Positions 1 through 7,214 of a DNA stretch of 64,000 bases are shown in pieces. This DNA is from Desulfosporosinus sp. HMP52 (GTDB lineage: Bacteria; Bacillota; Desulfitobacteriia; Desulfitobacteriales; Desulfitobacteriaceae): NCBI RefSeq assembly GCF_000765145.1, contig NZ_JMGA01000001.1:1-64000 (forward strand), given 5' to 3'. The first letter of the stretch is position 1. Each line of letters begins with the position of its first letter. The position numbers were made by a program, and so were the translations under genes. The notes beneath the pieces are model-generated. The model was not told the origin of the DNA. It saw nothing but the letters and a program-made list of their open reading frames with translations, and did no database searches.

Positions 1-113
1 ATTTTCATTGACAATCAACATAAGGACTCTACTCCTCAGCCGCTTTTTATATGTTTACGGTGCTTACTTAAACCTTGTGTATAGACAAAAGGGATAGTAC
101 GATTATAACCTCA

Positions 114-1070
114 TTATTTGACATCAAACGATTGAATAATCGGTCCCTGCCAATTCTGTAGCCAGACTTGCCCCGTATATCCATTTACATTAAGTTCCAC
201 ATAATCCTTGCCATTTTTTTGAACCATAAATTCATAATACCCCGGTGCTAGTTCTGGTTTTCCGATCGAGTATCCTTGTCCCATTTTGGTTACGAACTCT
301 TGTGCGTTCTTAGTAGCCTGTTCTTCGCTAACTGTAACGGCTCCATCGTTTCCCCAATTCATATGTCCATATTTTGTGTTCCACATATTATTTGGCCCCA
401 TGTCAGTTATGATCCCTCCCCCATTCTTGAAAACCATAACTTCATAGGCTTTATCCCCTGTCTTACCCTCTTTAAACTCTACCCCATAAACATTTGTAAA
501 TTCGTGGAGTTGGGAAATAACAAGGTCCTGGTTAATCTTCTGTGCGTAAGCTTTTGCAATTGCCACGGCTTGATCAGATGAGGCAACTTTACCGTCAGTG
601 AGATCAACTCCCAGGCTTTTAGCGTCATAGCCTCCGCCCATCATGCCATAGCCCCCCTGACCTCCCATCATACCGTAGCCCCCCTGACCTCCCATCATGC
701 CGTAGCCACCCTGGCCTCCCATCATGCTGTAGCCACCGCCATATCCGTAAGCCCCCTGGCCTCCCATCATGCTGTAGCCACCGCCATATCCGTAAGCCCC
801 CTGGCCCCCCATCATGCCGTAACCACCACTATATCCATCTGATTCAGGAGTAGCAATAGAATCCGGGTTATTGTTTGTTGTAGAGAGTGTTAATATTGAG
901 GGCTTAAGAGTAGTTTCTTGAATCTGCGTTGTTGTCGCGGTCGGTATATAACCGAGGGCCTGTCCTATAGATTTTGCTTCACCCGAGCCTGAATTTAGGG
1001 CAAACGCCGTACCCGAAAGTGCCACTAAGCTTACAATTGAGAGTCCTACGATCCATTTTGTCTTTTTCAT
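114..1070 (-). CDS. Secreted Met/Gly/Tyr-repeat protein with PepSY-like domains
   Basis: The 318-residue protein begins with a signal peptide (charged MKKTK, hydrophobic core, likely cleavage after about residue 24, GTAFA). Residues about 78-148 are low complexity, built from nine-residue units (GYGMMGGQG) and 15-residue units (YSMMGGQGAYGYGGG). The rest (about 150-318) looks like two PepSY-type repeats, each with an amphipathic helix (DQAVAIAKAYAQKI; EEQATKNAQEFVTKM) followed by beta strands. PepSY domains are usually extracellular and often act as protease inhibitors. The methionine-rich part could bind Cu(I) or another soft metal, but that is inference. A strong ribosome binding site (AAGGAGGT) sits 5 bases before the ATG. 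It appears monocistronic. Confidence 0.8.
   Translation of the reverse strand: MKKTKWIVGLSIVSLVALSGTAFALNSGSGEAKSIGQALGYIPTATTTQIQETTLKPSILTLSTTNNNPDSIATPESDGYSGGYGMMGGQGAYGYGGGYSMMGGQGAYGYGGGYSMMGGQGGYGMMGGQGGYGMMGGQGGYGMMGGGYDAKSLGVDLTDGKVASSDQAVAIAKAYAQKINQDLVISQLHEFTNVYGVEFKEGKTGDKAYEVMVFKNGGGIITDMGPNNMWNTKYGHMNWGNDGAVTVSEEQATKNAQEFVTKMGQGYSIGKPELAPGYYEFMVQKNGKDYVELNVNGYTGQVWLQNWQGPIIQSFDVK
636..830 (-). repeat. In-frame tandem repeats encoding GYGMMGGQG / YSMMGGQGAYGYGGG
   Basis: Within the PepSY-like gene there are three or more near-identical 27-bp units and two 45-bp units, all multiples of three. Copies differ at only a few bases. Such homogeneity suggests recent expansion by slippage or recombination, so copy number may vary between strains. 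Confidence 0.85.
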
Positions 1071-1164
1071 ATTTTTACCTCCTTAAAGTTTACCCAAGAC
1101 CACTTTCAAAGCAGCCTTGTCTTCATGTCTCAAAGTATAAGGGATCAATTCGATTATGCTGTGA

Positions 1165-1476
1165 ATGAGTTGTGAATTTCTTATGAAAAGGAGAGCTCAA
1201 ACCTTGAGCTCAGATGGAATCGTTGGTCCAATTACTGGTAAGCAACTTAACTCTCTTTATATTACTAAAGATGGCCAGTTGAATAATACCCAACCACGTC
1301 AAGAGAAGGTAAATGCTATTATCTCTACTGCAAAAAAGTATATGGGTGTTCCTTATTTATGGGGTGGAACTTCTCTCGAGGCAGGTTTTGACTGTTCAGG
1401 TTATGTCCAGTATACGTTGGTGCCAAGCGAGTATTTTAGTCATTTTAAGCAAGTTTGGCTGGCTTTTCAAATTTAG
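1165..1476 (+). pseudogene. Truncated NlpC/P60 cell-wall hydrolase with a partial peptidoglycan-binding domain
   Basis: The 103-residue frame carries the end of a PG_binding_1 domain (DGIVGPITGKQL) and then the start of an NlpC/P60 domain (KKYMGVPYLWGG, then FDCSGYVQY with the catalytic Cys). The sequence departs from the family just after the Cys motif, so the catalytic His and the third polar residue are missing. The N-terminal signal and repeat region is also absent. It is most likely a deletion remnant of a secreted gamma-D-glutamyl endopeptidase. A terminator follows directly, which fits a collapsed gene. Confidence 0.75.
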
Positions 1477-1489
1477 AGAGATGTCTAAG

Positions 1490-1526
1490 AGGCTCAGACC
1501 CTAAATATCGGTCTGAGCCTTCTTTT
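1490..1526 (+). terminator. Rho-independent terminator after the NlpC/P60 remnant
   Basis: The ten-base arms GGCTCAGACC (1491-1500) and GGTCTGAGCC (1510-1519) pair perfectly around a nine-base loop, and TTCTTTT follows. Confidence 0.85.
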
Positions 1527-1554
1527 ATCCTAAGTAGGCGAAGACCACTCCTAC

Positions 1555-1840
1555 CCTTGGGCATGTTCTTGATATCGAGATACCTGTTCATAAACCTTTA
1601 AGTCAGATGCCCGATTCGATGGGAAATCCGATGACCGGTGAGAGTACCCATTCAAACGATTCTTCCAATTCGGGAGGATCAAAGCAAAGCTTACCCAACA
1701 AAGCAAATGATTCAATATCCTCAGGATACACTATGCCTGGCAGCCAACATAAAAGCAGTAATCCTTCAGAATCTATCCCGATGCCCATGAAAAGTAACCC
1801 AGTACGATTAACTCATGAAAAAGTTGTGAATATCTCATGA
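1555..1840 (+). pseudogene. Remnant of a LysM-like wall-binding protein (C-terminal piece)
   Basis: An open frame runs upstream of the first ATG (1607) and reads PTLGHVLDIEIPVHKPL, which resembles the last strand of a LysM repeat (..VGQVLxIP). About 70 residues rich in Ser, Asn, Pro and Gly follow and end at 1840. No ribosome binding site or start precedes it. I read it as the tail of a lost LysM protein, possibly part of the same decayed locus as the NlpC/P60 fragment. Translation from 1607 as a free peptide cannot be excluded. Confidence 0.4.
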
Positions 1841-1841
1841 A

Positions 1842-1871
1842 GAAGGGACTCTGAAATGTCAGAGCCCCTTC
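1842..1871. terminator. Bidirectional hairpin between the wall-protein remnant and the GGDEF gene
   Basis: The arms GAAGGG and CTCTGA pair with TCAGAG and CCCTTC across a four-base loop, with one mismatch. It lies between two convergent units and could end either. Confidence 0.7.
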
Positions 1872-1904
1872 TCAAAGATTTGTGTATTTCTCCTATATAA
1901 TCAG

Positions 1905-2591
1905 CTAACATAAAACAGTACAATTCTTTCCTCTTTGTTTCGCCCTTAAGAGTGCTTGATCAGAAGCCACAATAAGATCGTGAATACTCTCTCCATCGTC
2001 TGGATAATTTGAAACGCCTAAAGAAATCGTGATTTGAGGGTATGATCCATTATCAAGCCCACTTATTTCGGAACGGATCGTTTCGGCCATCTTCCAAGCG
2101 TTCGTTTTATCATAGTCCCTTAAAAGCAAAACTATCTCTTCTCCACCGTACCTATATACTCGATCACCCGCTCGAACACAAGCCTGAATTGTTTGTCCTA
2201 CTTTAACCAGTACGCCATCCCCAACGTCGTGACCAAAACGATTATTGAAGTCTCGAAAATTGTCTATGTCAATAAAAATTAATGAATATGAACCATTATG
2301 TTCTTCTAGGTTCTTTATATCTTCGTCAAAAGCTCTACGATTAAGTATGCCTGTTAACTTATCAGTATTAAGTTTTACCCTTAGTTGCATGTTCACCTTC
2401 TTAAGCTTATCGAGTCTCCGGACAAATAGTTCCGCTGCGATGTAATTTATTAATCCGAAAACAATACCTAATATCAAGCATTTAACTATAATACTGTTAA
2501 AGAAAGGTACAAGCATGAAGTGCGTAAGTGCTGAATGAATAATTCCTATAAGTACCATAGCAAATAACAACAAGACTCGGATCATAACCAA
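1905..2591 (-). CDS. Membrane-anchored GGDEF diguanylate cyclase
   Basis: It makes the second messenger cyclic di-GMP from two GTP. The 228-residue protein has two hydrophobic helices (about residues 3-25 and 30-52), a short coiled linker, then a complete GGDEF domain starting at DKLTGILNRRAFDED. The active-site loop reads GGEEI, an accepted GG(D/E)E variant. The product-inhibition site RxxD is present as RAGD five residues before it, so feedback control is likely. There is no sensory domain beyond the short membrane anchor. A TTG start with GGGAG six bases upstream, or the ATG two codons later, are both possible. Confidence 0.9.
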   Translation of the reverse strand: MVMIRVLLLFAMVLIGIIHSALTHFMLVPFFNSIIVKCLILGIVFGLINYIAAELFVRRLDKLKKVNMQLRVKLNTDKLTGILNRRAFDEDIKNLEEHNGSYSLIFIDIDNFRDFNNRFGHDVGDGVLVKVGQTIQACVRAGDRVYRYGGEEIVLLLRDYDKTNAWKMAETIRSEISGLDNGSYPQITISLGVSNYPDDGESIHDLIVASDQALLRAKQRGKNCTVLC

Positions 2592-2759
2592 TAATACTCC
2601 CTTAACTTTTATTTTGTTATTTATGTTATCATTGCGTTATAAAAAAGTATATAGTGCTAACGGCATTTTGAAATGTTATGGAAAGCTTAAGGTTAGGAGT
2701 AGAGGATTTTATTTTGTTTGCAACTAAGGGGGAGCATACCACAATATTATTTCATAATC

Positions 2760-3431
2760 CTAAAAAAGCCGGTTTACTGGAACCATACATTCAGGTTCAT
2801 CGTTGTGTGGAGAATTCACCAGTGGTGATACCTCGTAAGCAGCCATTCCTTCCGCTGGAAAAGGTGTTAGCAAACCTTTGACTTCACGGCTAGGGATAGC
2901 CCCATCCAGCCAAAGCGACTCCATGCCCTGTGGCAATATTACAGGCATTCGGTTGTGTATAGGCTCCATCAACTTATTAGGTGTAGTGGTGATAATTACA
3001 CATGAGTTTATAGTTTGGCCTGTAGGTGACAACCAAGAATCCCACAGACCTGCGAAAGCAAATGGTCTACCGTCTTGAAGAGTGATTCTATAGGGTTTTT
3101 TAATTCTACCTTCTTTTTTCCACTCGTAGAAACCGTCTGCCAAGACCAGACATCGTTTTTGCTCAAAAGACTTGCGAAAACTTGGCTTTTCATCCACGGT
3201 CTCTGCTCGGGCATTAATTAATTTGTTTCCAATGCTCTCATCTTTAGCCCAATACGGAATAAGCCCCCACCGAAGCATTAGTAGGTGGTTACTTCCATTT
3301 TTATGGATCACCACAGGAACTTGTTGAGATGGTGCAATGTTATAGCGTGGACCAAACTCAAACTCAAGTTGGACTATACCAAAACGTTCCATAATGTTTT
3401 TTGGCTTGGAAAAGGAATATCGGCCACACAT
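2760..3431 (-). CDS. yedK: SRAP/HMCES-family abasic-site protein (YedK-like)
   Basis: SRAP proteins protect single-stranded DNA at abasic sites by forming a thiazolidine crosslink through their N-terminal Cys. The 223-residue protein begins MCGRYSFS, so Cys2 is the catalytic residue once Met1 is removed. The conserved active-site glutamate is in ADGFYEWKK and the histidine in HNRMPVIL. The length matches the family. It stands alone between two hairpins, and no other SOS gene is adjacent. Confidence 0.93.
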   Translation of the reverse strand: MCGRYSFSKPKNIMERFGIVQLEFEFGPRYNIAPSQQVPVVIHKNGSNHLLMLRWGLIPYWAKDESIGNKLINARAETVDEKPSFRKSFEQKRCLVLADGFYEWKKEGRIKKPYRITLQDGRPFAFAGLWDSWLSPTGQTINSCVIITTTPNKLMEPIHNRMPVILPQGMESLWLDGAIPSREVKGLLTPFPAEGMAAYEVSPLVNSPHNDEPECMVPVNRLF

Positions 3432-3517
3432 CTTCCGTATCCTCCATATTTCGAATATTATGCTAAAGCAAACAATTACCTTTATTTTACTTCTTGGGTT
3501 CGATAAAGATTATGATA

Positions 3518-3556
3518 ATAGCACCAGTGTTCTAATCACAAAACGCTGGTGCTATT
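3518..3556. terminator. Hairpin between the SRAP and GNAT genes
   Basis: Eleven-base perfect arms AATAGCACCAG (3518-3528) and CTGGTGCTATT (3546-3556). On the minus strand it lies downstream of the GNAT gene and upstream of the SRAP gene. Confidence 0.7.
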
Positions 3557-3602
3557 AAAATCTTCCTAGGTGGTATCAGGATAATGTTTAACAAAAAGTC
3601 CT

Positions 3603-4115
3603 TTATAATTTCTTCTCAAGTAAATAAAATAATCCTTTTCTCCACTTTACTTCCCCAACCTTTTGATATCCAAGAGTCTGATACATTTTTAAGGCATATG
3701 GATTTAGAGAATACGTGTCTAATCTTATAGATTGAATTCCCTCTGTCTTCAATATCTCTTCTATCTTTACCATAGTGTCGTTCCCGATTTTTTTATTTTG
3801 GTAGATTGGGTTAACACACAGTCGATGTACAACAGCAAACTTGTCATTGTCATATCTCCAGTTGCCATTCTTATACTCTTCTTCACATTCATTATTAATC
3901 ACTAAAGCTGAAGCTATTTCGCCATCTTTAATTCCAACATACATTTGTCCATTTAATACGTCTTGTTCGAGATCTGTAGAAGTCGGGTAAAGGTCATCCC
4001 ATTGATTAATATTGTTGTCGTTCATTACCTTAATAGCATTCTTAAATGTTTCTGTAATTATATCTAAATCCTCATACTCTGCTTTTCTGATTAGCAAACC
4101 AACACTCCCTCTCAT
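3603..4115 (-). CDS. GNAT-family N-acetyltransferase
   Basis: The fold is GNAT: an N-terminal strand LIRKAEYEDL, the central strand DKFAVVHRLCVNP, the acetyl-CoA pyrophosphate loop about QNKKIGNDTM, and the C-terminal NPYALKMYQTLGYQKVG. The substrate cannot be told from sequence. The longest frame starts at ATG 4115, but a TTG at 4097 has GGGAG seven bases upstream and gives the family-typical start MLIRKAEYED, so the shorter 164-residue form is more likely. Confidence 0.85.
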   Translation of the reverse strand: MRGSVGLLIRKAEYEDLDIITETFKNAIKVMNDNNINQWDDLYPTSTDLEQDVLNGQMYVGIKDGEIASALVINNECEEEYKNGNWRYDNDKFAVVHRLCVNPIYQNKKIGNDTMVKIEEILKTEGIQSIRLDTYSLNPYALKMYQTLGYQKVGEVKWRKGLFYLLEKKL

Positions 4116-4278
4116 ATATAGAAAACAAGCAATCTTTCCTACGCTTAATCCTACTAATAGTCAGATTATTATTCGCCTAACAATATGTATTTACCTTTAT
4201 TTTGCTCCTTAAGTCCGATAACTGTTGATCATTCCCTCGATATCGAGATGAATTGTGCCTGTTAATCCTTTGGGATAA

Positions 4279-4299
4279 CTAATAGAGGCACCGCCTGGC
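4279..4299 (+). repeat. Short copy of the left end of the dispersed repeat
   Basis: These 21 bases match 18720-18740 with one difference. At 18740 the repeat continues directly into a 116-base block, whereas here that block is found only 1.4 kb later (5725-5840), beyond the LysR gene. The rest of 4116-4614 is AT-rich noncoding sequence with direct repeats of the AACGACA type near 4380-4410. I see no gene there. Confidence 0.6.
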
Positions 4300-4614
4300 T
4301 ATGGTTTAATTCAGATACGGATTTGAATCTGAATATGAATATGAACTTTCTTAGACCAACAATTAGTAGAGTTTTGTCGAAATAACGACAAGAAATTTGT
4401 CAAATTAACGACAGTAATACAGAAAGTAATGTGCTATTTTTTATTATAGAGTCAAGCCTTATAATTGGGCGGTTTATGTGGATTCAGTTGTTAGGTTTGC
4501 GGATATTTGCTGGTCCCAGATAGGAAATTCAAATAGAGATTCAAATACACGTAGGATTAATACTGATCAAATTATCAGTGTTAGGATTAGCTTACTGGAA
4601 GGGAGATCATATTT

Positions 4615-5583
4615 ATGGATGAACGCTTACTTATATTTCAAGAAGTAGCTAAAACTAACAATATTTCGTTATCTGCTAGGAAACTTCACATAAGTCAACC
4701 ATCCGTTACTTTACAAATCAAGAGTCTTGAAAAAGAATATGGAGCAGAATTTTTTCACAGATCAAATAAAGGCGTAAGTCTAACAAAAGAGGGCAAAATC
4801 TTCTACGGTTATGTTCAAAGTGTTCTGGATATCTTAGCCTCTGCCAAAGAGGAAATAGAAGCTCTATCTAAGAATCAGAAAAAAATAATTAGTCTCGGCG
4901 CAACCTTGACCATCGGCGAATATATACTTCCGCATCTTATAACATTTTTGCACAGAATTCATCCGGAAGTTGAGTTTAAGGTTAAAATCGCCAATACTGA
5001 ATCCATATCCCAAGATATCTTAGAGAAAAAAATGCATATTGGCTTAATTGAGGGGCCTGTGGGCAAGAACAAAAATCTAAATGTTGAAAGTTTCTGGGAA
5101 GATCAGTTGGTAGTTGTTATTCCTAATTTCCATCCCTGGGCAGCGAGAAAAACTATTAGACTCGATGAACTCATGAACGAGCGCATCTTGACCCGAGAAG
5201 AGGGTTCCGGAACTCGTAAGGTGATGGAGATTATGCTAAAGCAGAGCGGACTTGATCCTGCGCAGTTAAATATAGCAATGGAGTTAGGAAGTACTCAAGC
5301 GATCAAACATGCCGTAGCTGCCGGACTAGGTATAACCATCATTTCCGCCTTAACTGTCAGCAAAGAAAGTGATCAAAAAGTTTTTAAGACATTACAAATA
5401 GAAGACAGCCCCCTTTATCGCCCTCTTAATATACTAACAGATGCCCGCATTAAGAAAACTAAAGAGGAGAATATCTTAATCAACCTGTTAACAAATTGTG
5501 ATTTGATTCAGAGAATTTTAGGTAAAGATGATTGTGACATAGCGGAACCAGCCATTATGCCACATTTAATTGCGTCTAAATAG
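4615..5583 (+). CDS. LysR-family transcriptional regulator
   Basis: The 322-residue protein has a winged helix-turn-helix at residues about 1-60 (ISLSARKLHISQPSVTLQIKSLE) and a periplasmic-binding-like effector domain from about residue 90. The effector domain resembles the CysL/CbbR group (TREEGSGTRKVMEIM). GGAAGGGAG lies about 10 bases before the ATG. No divergent target gene lies next to it. It sits between the two halves of the dispersed repeat found intact at 18720-18855, so it may have arrived with an insertion. Confidence 0.9.
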   Translation: MDERLLIFQEVAKTNNISLSARKLHISQPSVTLQIKSLEKEYGAEFFHRSNKGVSLTKEGKIFYGYVQSVLDILASAKEEIEALSKNQKKIISLGATLTIGEYILPHLITFLHRIHPEVEFKVKIANTESISQDILEKKMHIGLIEGPVGKNKNLNVESFWEDQLVVVIPNFHPWAARKTIRLDELMNERILTREEGSGTRKVMEIMLKQSGLDPAQLNIAMELGSTQAIKHAVAAGLGITIISALTVSKESDQKVFKTLQIEDSPLYRPLNILTDARIKKTKEENILINLLTNCDLIQRILGKDDCDIAEPAIMPHLIASK

Positions 5584-5635
5584 ATAATGTAAATTGTTAA
5601 AATAAACTAGCTTTGAATCATAAATAGTTTAATCT

Positions 5636-5671
5636 GACCAGGCTCTATATGCCTGGTCTATATGCCTGGTC
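5636..5671 (+). terminator. Terminator of the LysR gene with a duplicated right arm
   Basis: GACCAGGC (5636-5643) pairs with GCCTGGTC (5651-5658). The right arm is repeated at 5664-5671 as part of a 13-base tandem duplication, so two alternative hairpins are possible. Confidence 0.65.
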
Positions 5672-5724
5672 TATTATTGTTGTTTCGGACTTAATCCTCT
5701 ATGAGTGTTCCAATATGTCTGATA

Positions 5725-5840
5725 CAGTTTATTGAGCAGTTGCAGGATTTAGTAAGGCGAACTGGCTGCGATACGAGATATTAGGGTGGTTGAGATGACT
5801 ACGAACGATCTCTATGATCCGCCGGTGACGTAAGCAATTT
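5725..5840. repeat. Dispersed 116-bp repeat, copy A
   Basis: This block matches 18740-18855 at 113 of 116 positions. On the minus strand it has a short open frame ending LLNPATAQ-stop. All three differences between copies fall at first codon positions and change residues, so there is no sign of selection on a protein. It is likely a remnant of a mobile element or a noncoding repeat. Confidence 0.8.
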
Positions 5841-5849
5841 TTGAGTGAT

Positions 5850-6311
5850 TCATCTTAACACTACTTCAAGAAATTTGTTTTTAACTTCTTCCCATTTATT
5901 TTCTGGTATAGACGTATTATACATTTTTGTTATTCTATCTTTGAGATTGGTCAATTCGATAGCAGACGTTAAATTATAACCTTTCTTACTGTTTAAGCCT
6001 TTCATTACGTAATTTAAATTTGGTAAGATATAAATTGAATATTCATTTTGTGCTCTCCAAGCGGCCCTCATTTCATGGATACAATGGATATTTTTAAAAT
6101 AATTATTGGACAACATATAAAATACATTCAATCTTTGTTTAATATGCTTATTTAGATATTCGAATATATCTTCATCTCCAGGTAAACCATGCCTTTCTGA
6201 AGATGTATACAGTATGTCAGCTTCAGGAACACCTAATTGTTCTAAAACATCTACAAATGCATCACACATCTCCTTATCTACTGATGAGTGACTGATAAAA
6301 ATCTTCTTCAT
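5850..6311 (-). CDS. Stand-alone TIR-domain protein
   Basis: The 153-residue protein is essentially one TIR domain: strand A KKIFISHSSVDKE, a BB-loop region around SSERHGLPGDEDIF, and the helix segment MLSNNYFKNIHCIHEM, where Glu80 occupies the position of the NADase catalytic glutamate. Bacterial TIR domains commonly cleave NAD+ or make signal nucleotides in antiphage systems. No sensor, effector or nuclease partner lies beside it. The neighbours are a repeat remnant and the hydrogenase-like operon, so a defence role is inference. The lone form could also be a degraded system. Confidence 0.85.
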   Translation of the reverse strand: MKKIFISHSSVDKEMCDAFVDVLEQLGVPEADILYTSSERHGLPGDEDIFEYLNKHIKQRLNVFYMLSNNYFKNIHCIHEMRAAWRAQNEYSIYILPNLNYVMKGLNSKKGYNLTSAIELTNLKDRITKMYNTSIPENKWEEVKNKFLEVVLR

Positions 6312-6467
6312 TTTGAACTTTACCTCTTTTCTCCAAAATCTTGGCTAAAAAAATGTTCTAAACTTAGAAACCACACCATCAGATAGATGAGAACGAGAGC
6401 TAAAATAAAATCACAAATGTTGCAACTCATACCTGATTTCACTGCAGTTAACTGGGAAATAGAACTC

Positions 6468-7202
6468 CTACATCCGGTCCAGAGCCAGCATTAACCCATG
6501 AATAATAGCCTGCGGCCGCGGAGGGCAGCCAGGCACGTAGATATCAACGGGAACAAAGGCATCAACAGCCCCTCTAATGGCATAGCTCTCACCGAAAATC
6601 TGATCGCCGCTGCAGGCACAGGCCCCCAAGGCCATGACCAGTTTGGGAGTAGGTGTAGCCTCATAGGTCATCAAGAGCGCTTGGGTAGAATTACGGGTGA
6701 CAGGCCCGGTGACCATCAACAAATCAGCGTGGCGAGGAGAGGCCACAAAGTCAATACCATATTGCTGGATATCATAAACAGGGTTGCAAAGGTGGTTCAT
6801 TTCAAAATCACAGCCGTTACAAGAACCAATGTCCAAATGCCTGATATGCAGGGACCGGCCCAGGACACGGCGGATTTTATTTTTCAGTTCTGACCCGGTA
6901 TTGTCAACCAGTGAACCACCTAAGGTTGCCAGTTTGTAATTAGAAGTTTGTTTTAAACAGCCGTCTTGGCAAGACTCTACACATAGTCCACAAAAGACAC
7001 AAGCCTTCTGGTTAATCATTGGAGAACCTTCGTACAATGTTATGGCCTTGGTAGGACAAACATTAACGCAGAGATTGCAGCCCGTACAGGCTACATTTTG
7101 CTCTACGACCACTTCACCCCTGGAACGTTCCGGGGGTACTGACTTTTCCCAGGGTTCTGTTACATTACCGGTAACGATAACTTTTTTCCAAACCTTTAAC
7201 AA
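6468..7202 (-). CDS. Ferredoxin-NuoB fusion subunit (HyfH/HyfI-like) of the hydrogenase-related complex
   Basis: This last gene of the operon fuses two electron-carrying subunits. Residues about 30-90 hold two [4Fe-4S] motifs (CTGCNLCVNVCP and CVFCGLCVESCQDGC), as in HycF/HyfH. Residues about 125-244 are a NuoB/HycG-type small subunit with its cluster ligands intact: CNGC, the GACAC segment and PGCPPRP. It should pass electrons to or from the large subunit encoded just upstream. Separate HyfH and HyfI proteins are the usual arrangement in E. coli hydrogenase 4. The 244 residues are consistent with a clean fusion. Confidence 0.88.
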   Translation of the reverse strand: MLKVWKKVIVTGNVTEPWEKSVPPERSRGEVVVEQNVACTGCNLCVNVCPTKAITLYEGSPMINQKACVFCGLCVESCQDGCLKQTSNYKLATLGGSLVDNTGSELKNKIRRVLGRSLHIRHLDIGSCNGCDFEMNHLCNPVYDIQQYGIDFVASPRHADLLMVTGPVTRNSTQALLMTYEATPTPKLVMALGACACSGDQIFGESYAIRGAVDAFVPVDIYVPGCPPRPQAIIHGLMLALDRM

Positions 7203-7214
7203 TGCCGCACCCTC

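Noticed and set aside
276-581. 101-residue plus-strand frame opposite the PepSY gene
   Set aside because: It is a shadow of the repeat protein, has no ribosome site and no family resemblance.
2678-2881. Plus-strand frame opposite the end of the SRAP gene
   Set aside because: It mirrors the SRAP codons and lacks features of its own.
5725-5840. Group II intron or IS end as the identity of the dispersed repeat
   Set aside because: No domain V-like hairpin, terminal inverted repeat or transposase match could be seen, so the element type is left open.
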